Origin: Owenia fusiformis | Taxonomy: Eukaryota > Annelida > Polychaeta > Sabellida > Oweniidae | Assembly (NCBI GenBank): GCA_903813345.2 | Contig: CAIIXF020000009.1 | Location: 5,946,030-6,010,029 of the forward strand | Reading direction: 5' to 3' | DNA length: 64,000 nt | Part shown: positions 32,813 through 44,800 of the stretch, one piece after another | How positions within the stretch are numbered: the first letter of the stretch is position 1 | Layout of the letters: each line of letters opens with the position of its first letter | Position numbers and translations under genes: made by a program | The notes under the pieces: generated by a model | What the model was told of the DNA's origin: nothing | The model's input: only the letters and a program-made list of their open reading frames with translations | Databases searched by the model: none

Positions 32813-35800
32813 CTAAAAGTAAAGTAACATAAGTAAAATTAGGTAAAAAGCTCAGATGTCCGTGTATAAATGATAGATGGCATGTCAAACAACTACCTAA
32901 CGTTTTTGTGTTTAGAAGTTGTTGCAACTATTTTTCTTCCAATCATTTACTCAAAGCACCTTGTCTGGGTAACTTAACCAGAAGACCAGAGGATTGAGTA
33001 CCTCATAGCCGGCTTTAAGAAGAACAAATCGACCATACTAAGTACACATGTATAATCGTGTGTTCAGCTTTGAAGACTGAACAATTTTGACTTTATCCCA
33101 AGGTATCAATTTAGTTGTAGCGTACCTTTTGTTGTTTTCCAACCCTTACTTCGACTTCAGTTTCTTTCCATGAGGTGCCGAGATTTCCCGATTTTTTCCA
33201 ATGCTGCCCAACTTCATCGCCCCTTGAATTGACTGTTATCACTCTAAGATCCCCGATCATACTCCCATACATATTACAGGCAAACCTCACACAATATGTT
33301 CCCTCGGATTGTTTTCTAGTCTCTAATCGAGCTTTTTTATTTGTGTGTCCACTAGCTTCGATAAACGCAAATTTGCATTCTTTGGAAGAAAGCCCTGTAG
33401 GACAAATGAACATCTTTTTAAACAGTCGTTGGATTAGACGAGCGATAATATCTGTCATTTCCAAAATGTGATTCAGAACTAAAACCAAGACATGAGGCAA
33501 GTGTAAAAATATGTGAGATTAATTATTAGAGAGATTTCGAAACTCACTTTTGGTCAGCATAGCCGTAGGGACCGGGGGTTCGATGGGTTCGGACGGTCCC
33601 CCGGTCAGGGTTTCCCTCAAAAGATATTTGTGGCAAACCAGAAACATTAAATTCAATTTATATGACCAGTAAATAAAAATATAATAAAGTTGTACACTTC
33701 TCTCCAAAAGTTTGGAAGACCCCGGATCATCATGACATTATGCAAAGAAATAATAATTTCGCACAATGTGTTTTTCGAACTTAAATGCTGCTTCATATCC
33801 GGTGAAATCAATCAACTGTCATAATCCTAACAAATTGATTTAGTTTTGCAATATCTCGATTTATTCTTTAAATCTTTTTCAAGCAACTGAAAATTGTTCC
33901 TATAGTTATAAATAAATTTGTTCAATCAATTTAACACAAAATTTGTTATTTTTTTATTTTAACATAAAAACAACTACTTATTGTCTCTATACTGATGAAA
34001 ACACATTTTCTTTCAAATCTATGCGCCTTTGTTTTGTTTCATTTCAAACAAAAATTTCTCACCCGGAGCTGATTAGTCCCCAAGAGCAAATATCAAATAA
34101 TAGAAACATTTTGAAATGAGTTATTAAAAAGCACATATGTATTTATCATTTATAAACACAAGCATTTGAATGGGTACTAGTATATAGCATTTATTATCCA
34201 TCACTTCGATTTCTTTTATATAAATAATTTGATGGAATTAAAATGCGAAATTATATTAAAAGATATTATACGATTACAGTTTAGACAAACGCAAGCTTCA
34301 GTGTCTACAATCAGCCTCTACGGAACATTCCGATGTGACTGCTACACTCAGGCCGTAGCCAAGATTTCTCAAAGGAATTCTACTTTTGCTAAATTTCAAT
34401 GGACATTTGTAACGCGCGGCTTTTTGTACCCCAGTAACTTAATGATATTAAGTTACTCCAGGGGTAATTTCTTTTTCCAAATAACACGCACATTTTTGTT
34501 TGAAGTCTTTCTTTATATTATTCAGGCCCTTAGCCAGGATGTGTACGTGTGGAGGGAGATTGGCGGCTCGTGCGATCTTGAACGATATATTCCTTCTATT
34601 TGACCTTCAAGAGGTGATTTTTTCAACTTGCTTCAAATTGACCAATTTTTTTATCAGATTTTCAAATCTGACTTTAGATTTGAGATTCGACTTTCATTGA
34701 CCTTCTCAAGGTCAAAAAGGTATTTTTCAACTTGTTTCAAATTGACCAATTCTTTTTTTCAAAATTATCTAGAAGTTCTCAAAAGTTCAAATCTGACTAC
34801 AGATTTGACCTTCAATGACATTCTCAAGGTCCAAAAAATATTTGATCTTCTCAAGGTCAAAAAGGTCTTTTTCCAACTTGCTTCAAATTGATCAATTCCT
34901 TTTTTCAAAATCATCTACAAGTTCTCAGTAGTTCAAATCTGACTTTAGATTTGAGATCTGAGATCAAAAAAGGTATTTTTTCAACTTGCTTCATATTGAC
35001 CAATTTTTTTTAAAATCATCTACAAGTTCTACCCCCTACCCCCCCCCCCCTCTCTACTAAAAGCTGGCTACGGGCATGTTGCTCATATTGCATGTGAAGT
35101 ATTAAAGATTGCAATTGATGCAATCATTTTCATTGGAATCGATATAAAAGTATTCTGGCACTTACAATGACCAAGACGTGCAAGCAACATTATCATTTCG
35201 GGTAAAGGCCAAATAAACATTTATCAAAGGGCAATCAAAATATGTCATGAAAAAACACACAGCGTGGGCAATGAGGGGATGAGAAACATCATTCAAAGTT
35301 GTATGGTTATGTGTCGGCCATGGAAATAAAAAAGAAAGCATAGCATGTTGAATAGAAATGTAAAGGTTACATGCATCGCTATTCCCACAAAGTTATAACA
35401 TGATCACATGTGAAACTGTAAGTGAAATATATTGTTTCTTGGTTTGGCAATGACTCATTCTTTGCTGTAATTTAAATATAAACATAAAAATATGCATACA
35501 ACTAACTTTTGATTGTAAGTTTATATTTCACATAATTTTAAAGTCATTTTGTATCCTCCAACACATGCTTAATAAAGTTTTACAAAGACAATTCAAATAA
35601 TTCAAAAATTAAATAATGATGATCTAAACACGTTTATTCAGTACTTTCATTTCTCAAAATAATAATCTAAAAATATTTTTTCCCAAAGATGATATTTTAA
35701 TGTTTGGAGGATACAAAATATTGGACAGCCTCAACTAGACAACTTGAATTCACGACAGAAATACCTAAACTCAATCATATATCTCCATTGTCTGCAATCG

Positions 35801-38800
35801 AAGATATGTCATTAAAATGTACCTTGTGGCATAGCTTTCACCAAAATAATGCATCAGTAGTGTATATTAATATGGCCGATGTGTTGGAGGATACAAATAT
35901 TTGACAAATCGTATACATATCGTAAAACATACTTAATTATGTGACTAAGACATATTAAACATCCGCTTTCAAGAGTTGGCCAAGAGTTGGTGACACATAC
36001 ATTTTATTAACATGCTCAAAAATATCATCGCAAATTCTACACTTTGACTTAAATATTTGCATTTAGCAACATACATTTCAATACATTTTGTGTAATACTT
36101 GAAAGGCAATGCTATAATGAATTACAAAATGGAATAATCTCGGGGAATTTGCGTCGAAAATTTTTCCATGACATCTCTGAAGTTGATGACCCAATTTTTA
36201 GGTCATTTTGGCCAGTTTTAGAGACTCAGCCCTCGCCCATTTCCCAAAATATGGCTAGATTTTGTAGAAAACATGCCGAAAGTTTGAAAAAGCAGCTGTT
36301 TTTGGGCATGAAATAACGTAATTGTTTGAAAAATGCCAAATAAGCAAAAATTATCATAGTCAAATTTCCCCGTTTTGGATATTATAGTAAGAATATTTAT
36401 CATTTCCGTATAACCTATGCAACGTCAACGCCAATGTCATCTTTTTTTGTTCAGCACTATACTGTGTATCCACGTTAAGAGAATAATAAGTGAGTTGCGA
36501 AATCTCACTTGTAATATCATTATTACTTATTAGCAACCGCCTTCCATCACTCACCTGCTTGTTTGTTCTTACACGTTTTGTCCCCTTTTAGTGGTCCAGT
36601 GTATGCACTGGGTGTTTCCAGTCCAAAGCTCCAGTCAAAATCATCATTATCCCCATCTTCTAATCTACATCCTTCTAGGTCCTTTTTGAAATTACATTCA
36701 ACCACACCGCATATTTCATCCGAATCTTCTCTGCTGTTTGCAATGGACTCTTTGCTTACCTTTGAAACTTTAGTAGCTTTGCTTGCTTTAGCAGTTTTTA
36801 CTTGAGCTTTAGATTTGTTTCTATCCTTTTTTTCATTAGAGGATGGAACCTCTTCCTTAGAATCAATACTTGATAGTTTTCTATCCTTTTTTTCATTAGA
36901 GGATGGAACCTCTTCCTTAGAATCAATACTTGATAGTTTTACCTTGCTAGCTCTACCTGCAATGATATGCATAATGTCAATACCATCTTTCGTGAAAATT
37001 ATAGTGCATTTCCTCTTGTCACGATTTCCATGGTTACAAGAATTAGTCTTAGAGTAGGAAGAGGGAAACCCGAGGGCTTAGAGATGACCTCATAATTACC
37101 TCTTTCGCTTACTAAGCCTTACGTTTGTCCAAATTTCCATCATCTAGTTTCTAAATACCACATGTCGATGTGATGTTTTAATAGATGTAAGCATATTCCT
37201 TACATCTCTCTTTATCTTGACGTTAAGGTGCTATGGCAGTTAACAGGAAATGACAAAACAGGAAGTGACAATTTTTTTGCATTTTTAGACATTTTTTGAA
37301 CAAACATAACAGAGTTCTGTTTTGACCTCCAGTCAATTCAACTAGTTCCAAATACCATTTACAGGTCCAGGATCACGATGTTCATGGTCAGAATGACCCT
37401 AAACATGATGAAATAATCTTTTCAGCCCTATGAAAATGTGAAGGTAGGAAAGGTCAGTGAACAGAATCTTTTGAATTTTTCAGAAAATGTGCCCAATATA
37501 TTGCTCTAAATGATACAATCTTTGAAAATTTGATTTCATTCATAGAAAAAGAAAAAAAAATGAAAAAACTGATTTGAAAAGTGATCTATTTTCCTTTTTA
37601 TGACCGCCATTTTTGTTTCAGACAATTTTCTAAAATTTCAAAGATTGTATCAGTTAGAGCATTATATTGGGCATATTTTCTGAAAAATTCAAAAGATTCT
37701 GTTAAGTGACCTTCCCCAGCTCCTACTTTTAGCTTTTTTTCAGTCACACTTTCAAAGGGCTAAAAAGGTTATTTCATCATGTTTAGGGTCATTCTGACAA
37801 TGCACATTGTGATCCTGGTCATGTAAATGATATGTGGAAATAGTTAAATTGACTGGAGGTCAAACCAGAACTCTGTTATTTTTGTTAAAAAATGTCTAAA
37901 AATGCTAAAAGCTTAAACGTCGGTATATACCATATGATTGAAATTTGAATCATATTTATTCAAAGCGTTTTTACAAAATTTTGAATCCGCCATTTTGTTT
38001 TGTCGGTGATTATGGTCATCTCTATTGATGTAAGAAGGCTCGATTGTACTGATCTGAAGAAATGCTAGCAGACTGATTAACGTCCATTGAAAATATTGTC
38101 ACCTCTGAACCCTTGCCCTTCTCTCTCTTTTTAAGAGTCGTGAATTACGAAAGTCGATAGCAACGAAGCAAACTGACTGTGTTCCATATTAGTCCATGGT
38201 ATGACTTCCGAATATGAAGGATCCGTAGCACACAATAGGGCAGCAACATTTGAAGCAATATTTATACAGGTGCATATGTCTTGATTCTTTTAAAATACCA
38301 TTTGCTGAAAAAACTTCCGGCTTTCAGGTCGAAAAATGTATTTCATCACAAGGGGTCAAAAAACGTAAATATTTTGATTCGAACTTTTATATGTTTTATT
38401 AGAGACAGACCGTTATTCTAAGCATACGAACAAAAATTAGATTATGATAATGTGCAAATATACTATAATTTTACTGTAGATGTCCGTGTTTAATTAGTGC
38501 AATTACGCAAGTGTGTTTTTCAGATTTTGTTTGATTTTTCAAATATGAGCCAAGCAGATTCAACAAAGTGTGAAATATTTAGGTAATTTATACTTGGGAA
38601 CATATTAGTTTTCTTACCATTTAAAACATTTTATTATCAGAAATTTTCCATATGATCGGAAAGGGTCAAACAACAAATTATTGTTCATGTTTTATAAAAC
38701 ATAATACAATAACAAATAGGTAAGATTTATATCTTATTAAATGTTACAGAGGTATTGGAATGTTCATATATTCCAAGGGCATGTCTAATAATCAATTAGA

Positions 38801-41800
38801 GTCATATGCAATCGAACGCCTTACAATTCTTCCTCGACGTACAGGGTGTTCCATATGTTTCAGGAATGATGCTGTATTCTATTGGTTTTCTTTTCAATCT
38901 AGCTGATCTTTTGACAAAATGTGTCCAAATATGTTGTGAATAAGTTGGAAAAGTTTCATATCATAAAACTCAGTAGACTGAATAATATGGTTGCTATAGT
39001 GACCTAGGGGTAGGGTAGGTGGAGCAGGTGTAACAACACGCAAAACATGACATTTTTGTAAAAATAGTAGTTTTTGTATAAAGTGTTCAAAGGAAAGACG
39101 ACAACACAGGTGTTAGGGCCAGCAACCCGAAGCACCTTAACTTTAAAGCTACAAGTAGGAATAAAAGAGAATGCCCCCAAGCAGACCGAAAGGCGGGGGA
39201 GGATGATCTGCACACGACGGATGAGAATGATAATGACCAAAGCAACGACATATGGATTACGAATAGGACTCAAAATGATGACATCGACGCAATAGAGATG
39301 AGAAGACGTTGTGGGAGTTGCGGAGGCACTTTTAAGAATGAAAAAGGAGTAAAGATCCACCAAGGAAAGACTCAGTGCAAGGAGAAGCTAAAACAGCGTA
39401 AGGCAGTGGGAACAGATCAGGCGATAGCCAGAGATGTGAATACTGCTCATAATTCGAAGAAGGTCTGCAGCCAGGAGGCACACCACAGAGCTACTAACCT
39501 TCTAGTTGAAGCCAATCCTACCACAGAGGGAGCGTTAGATCAAAGTAAGGACCTCATTCAGGAAAGAAAGCCAAGACTCAACCTACCAGCAGCAACAGAC
39601 AAGCGATGAACAGAACTTGACAGCGAACTTGAGACTATCCTAAATAACTCCCTGAGAGGAAACTCAAAGAGGAAACTCGAAGCCATGACCAGTATCATAT
39701 ATGAGGTATGCGAGGAAAAGTTCGGGTCAAAGGGTGCAGGAGTGAAACAACAACAACCTGCTGGGCCAAGTAGACGTCAGAAAGAGATAGCTTCTCTTAG
39801 ACAGGAAAATCGGAACCTTCAGCGACAATTGAAGGCTACGTCACTAGCCAGCGAGAGAGATGGCATCAGTCATCTCCAGCATATTCTCCACCAAAGGCTG
39901 GTGCAATTGAGGAAAGCCGAGAATATCAGGAAGAGAAGACGAGACAAACAAAAGACAAGAAAGGCCTTCTTTGACAATCCCTAGAAGTTTACTTCAGATT
40001 TGTTGGGGAAGCCGAAGAGCGGTCGCCTTGAGTGTCCTCAAGAGGAAGTCGAAACATCAATCCACACAGCTCATAGCGATCCTGATCGAGAGTTACCCTT
40101 GGGAGATCCCCCCATTGATGTTTCAGTCGAGAACCCAACCATCCCCTTTGACTTATCAGACATCAAGCTGGAGGAGATCACTGCAATTGTCAAGAAAGCC
40201 AGAGCAGGGTCAGCTCCAGGTCCATCAGGACTGACATACAGGGTATATAAGAACTGCCCAAAATTGCTCAGACGTCTGTGGCAATTGATGAGAGGTATAT
40301 GGAAGAACAAGGACCTACCAAGGAATTGGGCATTGGCTGAGGGCTGCTTTATCCCAAAGGAACTCAATTCCAAGGGAATGGACCAATTCAGGGAGATCTC
40401 TTTACTTGATGTGGAAGGAAAGATTTTCTGGAGCGTTGTGGCTAAGCGCTTGACATCTTTCCTTTTGGCCAACCAGTATATCGACCCAAGTGTTCAGAAA
40501 GATGGGATCCCTGGACATTCAGGCTGCTTGGAGCACACAGCTGCAATAAGCCAACTGGTAAAGGAAGCCAAGAAAGGGAACAAGTCCCTCTCAGTAGTAT
40601 GGTTGGACCTTGCTAAGGCTTACCCCAGTGTACCGCACCAACTGATACTGGAAGCATTAGTCCATTACCATGTTCCAACAAAGATAGTAAACCTGACTAT
40701 GGGACATCTAAACTCCCTGAGAATGCGCTTCACAGTCAGCAATTACACCACCAATTGGCAGAGATTAGGAAAAGGTATCATGGCCGGCTGTACTGTTTCA
40801 GTAGTTTTGTTTGTCACAGCAATGAACCTCCTACTAAAGGCAGGTGAAATACAGTGCAAGGGCCCTACAGCAGATGACGGCACAAAACATCCGCCATGTC
40901 GCGCCTTCGTGGATGATATTACAGTGATGACCAGCTCTGTAATAGGCACCAGATGGGTTCTTTCTGGTTTGGAAAGAATGGCAAATTGGGCACGGATGCA
41001 CTTTAAGCCTGCCAAGTCAAGGAGCCTGGTTCTTGTAAAAGGCAGACTTTCTTCAACCTCATTCAAGATCCAGGGTGAGAAGATCCCAACATTACAAGAC
41101 CAGAGGATTAAGTGCCTGGGGAAATACTACGACAGTACCCTAAGGGATGTTAACAACGGAGCTGAAGTTTCAAGCGTACTTGACAAATGGCTGAAGGCCA
41201 TAGACTCAAGCCATCTCTTAGGACGTTTCAAAACCTGGTGTTTTCAGTATGGCATCATCCCAAGGCTGCAGTGGCCTTTCCTGATGTATGACATTCCTCT
41301 TTCTACTGCTCAAGCTATGGAGAGAGTTTGTAGCAAACTTCTGAGGAAATGGTTAGGTCTACCTCCATCCTTTAGCACAGTCAATCTTTACATTACAACA
41401 TCTAAACTCTCCCTACCAGTGACATCCGTGGTTGAGGAGTATAAGACCACCAAAGTAAGAACTGTAATTACTTTGGAACAGTCCAAAGACCCAAAGGCCA
41501 ACAAGACAGGTGACAGCCTTTCTTGTGGAAGGAAATGGAAGGCGCAGGAGGCTGTAGCCACAGCTAACGAACGCTTAAGGCACCAGCATATTGTTGGGAC
41601 TGTGTGCAAAGGAAGGTTGGGACTAGGCCACTACGGTCCTCAACAACTTACGGAAAAGACAAAAAGGGCGAAGATCACCAGAGAAATTCGGAACCAGGAA
41701 GAAGAAGACCGACTGGTGAAGGCAGTGGGCTTAGCCAAGCAAGGAGACTGGACCAACTAGGAACCAGCTCTAAAACGATCCTTAAAGTGGAAGGATCTTT

Positions 41801-44800
41801 GGCCCACGGACCAAGAAAGACTCAGTTTCTTGCTGAGAGCTTTTTCGGACCTCCTACCAACTCCATCCAACCTCAAAGTATGGGGCAAGGAGGAAACAGC
41901 TAATTGTACTCTGTGTGACAATAATAACTGTACACTAAACCACATACTAAGTGGGTGCCCAAAAGCTCTTGCAGAAGGACGTTACAGGTGGCGCCATGAC
42001 AAGGTTCTCCAAGAAATAGCAAAATGGACGGACCAGCAGAGACTTGCCATGAACACAAACAAGCCCAGCGAAAGACCAAGACTGGCAAAGTTTGTCAAGG
42101 AAGGAAAAAGTGTTCAACACAAACCGGCACAGCCCTCCTTCCAATCGAACATTCTTTCAAAAGCCAACGATTGGACTCTGAAAGTGGATCTGTTCCAGAG
42201 ACTTATCTTCCCGCAAGAGATAGTTGTCACCAATCTCCGCCCTGATATGTTACTGACCTCAGCCACCAGCAAGACACTTATCATCATAGAGCTAACTGTC
42301 CCATGGGAAGACCGCCTTGACATCTCCCATCAGTTGAAAGAGGCAAAGTATCAAGATCTAGTGGACGAAGCCAAGGCCAGAGGTTGGCACACTGTCCAGT
42401 ACCCCATAGAAGTAGGCTGTAGAGGTTTTCCAGCTTCCTCTCTTCGCTATTTCCTTTCTCAAATAGGATTGCCACCAACGCAGCTTAAGTCAGCAATCAA
42501 AGCAGTTGGTATGGTAGCAGAGTCCAGCTCAAGGTGGATTTGGCTGAAGAGGAAAGACAGGTGGTGTCCTTCAACGAGTGATGGTTAAGATTAGCCATCA
42601 CTGCCCCACTCAGTGGAAGCATACAGGCTAAGGGGCGAAATGCTGTTGAAACTGAAATACCTGCTGATGACGCAGTGAAGGACTCCCACTTGTTTCTCTT
42701 AGACATTAACCACCGTTTTGCGTATCCCTGTTCAAATTGTAGCGATGCATCATAGATGTTTATAAGAAAGAAAAAAATGTCATAGTCGCATCATACTTGT
42801 TGGAAATTAAAAAGAATAAAGGTGGATTCCTGGAAATTAAAAATGTAATCACACCCTTTATTAGCCATAATCATTATTTCAGCATCCATCCCCTCCACAT
42901 TAGTTAGCGCTCTCACTTTTCTCGGATGTCCACATTTTGGATTATCGGTCTCAGTTCCCCTTTCAGATTTGAACCGCTTGTGCCATTCGTATACTCTAGA
43001 GGTTACCATCATTGAGTCCCCATGTGCATTCGTTAGGAGTTTAATTTTGTCTGCTGCAGAAAACTGTTATTCACACATGTCTTGTCACAGATTGTAGTGT
43101 GTTTCCTAAGTCGAAGGTTTCCTTTGCTAATGACTTTTTCACTTTTCAAGATGGCCGCTCGTCCAAAATGACCTGTGTTTATTCTCCTTTGTGACTCATG
43201 ACATGACAGGTGTTTATATTGTGATGTTATCAAAAGTGATGACATTCTTTTACTTTCTTGGAATCCACCTTCATTTTTGTTTAATTACTGACAAGTTTGA
43301 TCCAACTCTGACAACCCAATACTTAATCACGCTTCGTACAAAAAAAACTATTTTTACAAATATTTCATATATTTTGTGTGTTGTTACACCTGCTCCACCT
43401 ACCCTACCCCTGGGTTACTAGAGCAACCATATTATTAAGACTACTGAACTTCACGATATGAAACTTTACCAACTTATTCAAAACATGTTTGGAAACATTG
43501 TGTCAAAAATTCAGTTAGATTGAAAAGAAAACCAATAAAACACAGCATCATTCCTGAAACATATGGAACACCCTGTAACTGCTGGCTATCATCAAGTTTT
43601 ATTAGACTCCAGATGTAAATCTGGAGTCTATTGTTTTCGTCAGTATTCTTCTTTATTATTTTTCTTTATTTTTATTATTCTTTTCCAGTTTTCCCGTTAA
43701 CTAGAATATATTGATCATAAAGGTCATAAAGATATGACATTAGATTTTTGATTACGCTTACCGATTTTGAAATATGTAGGTCAAAATGTAGGTCAAAATA
43801 ACGAGTTCTCCAAATTTAACATCTGAGTTATGAATTAAGAATTTACTCAGGAATCCGAATCTGCAAACCAAATTTCGATCCGACTTCCGGTTCGAAAGTT
43901 ATGGTGTTTTGAAATTTCGAGAAAAATCGTTCTAATGATATCCTTATAGAAAGTCAAGAGTAGCGAAGAAAATATAGAAAAAATCATCCATCCTTCCTTC
44001 CTATCCTGTCTGATCATATCCTTCCTATCTATCCTTCCTTCCTATCCTTTCCTTCCTATCCTATCCTTCCTTCCTATTCTATATCCTATCCTATCCTAGA
44101 ACTGGGTCAAATCTTACATGACACCAAAATGCCTAGGTCAAAATCTAGGTCAAATTCAAAGGTTTTCTTTATTTTTGCGTTTCTGACACTACACTTCAAT
44201 TATATTCTTCGAAATTGTGTATACATGTAGCCAAGAGTGTGCTAATAGTGTTAGCCTTTTGCCGTCAGAAAGTATTTTGACCCACTTTTGAGATATGGTG
44301 TCCGAAAAGTAGGTCAAAATAAAAAAAATCTCCAACAAATGAGTTATGAATTAGGTGTAGAATTTTGTCAGGAATCCGAATCTGCAAACCAAATTTGGAT
44401 CTGACTGCCGGTTTGGAAGTTATGGCGTTTTGAAATCGATCTGATGGTATCCTGATAGAAAGTCAAGAGTAGAGAAGAAAATATTGAAAAATTCATCCAT
44501 CCTTCCTATCTGATCCTATCCTATCCTTCATATGTATCCTTCCTTCGTATCCTTTCCTTCCTATCCTATCCTATCATATCCTTTCTTCTTATTCTATCCT
44601 ATCCTTCTTTCTTATTCTATCCTATCGTTCCTTCTTATTCTATCCTATCCTACCTTCCTATTTTATTCATCCATCTTTTTTTGGATGACTCAGCTTATTC
44701 TGGATGACTCGGCTTATTCTGGATGACTCGGCTAAAAAAAGGTCTTAATCTGGAGTCTGAAATTGAACTTGTTCAATTTCCAAAGTCTAGTTATGGTTGG

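Larger units (their letters stand above)
38842..43575. mobile_element. mariner element with long TIRs carrying a nested retrotransposon
   Basis: The TIRs begin CAGGGTGTTCCATATGTTTC and extend about 245 bp (38842-39085, and inverted 43330-43575), including the shared GGGGTAGGGTAGGTGGAGC block. TA flanks both ends (38840-38841, 43576-43577). The right part keeps a minus-strand fragment of mariner transposase. The middle of the mariner element is replaced by the R2-like retrotransposon on the plus strand. Confidence 0.85.

Noticed and set aside
34229-34603. 124-codon plus-strand open frame
   Set aside because: Its 3' part lies inside a CAGGCCC-type MITE and the 5' part has no motif.
36563-37057. 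Plus-strand open frames with repeated FFSLEDGTSSLES
   Set aside because: Antisense of the duplicated linker repeat in the astacin-MAM gene, whose minus-strand reading carries the MAM domain.
41388-42144. Minus-strand open frames inside the retrotransposon
   Set aside because: Shadows of the plus-strand RT/endonuclease frame.
43861-43915. GGTTCGAAAG resembling a Pol III B box (possible SINE)
   Set aside because: No A box at suitable spacing and no tRNA-like fold seen; it is part of a 520-bp direct repeat.
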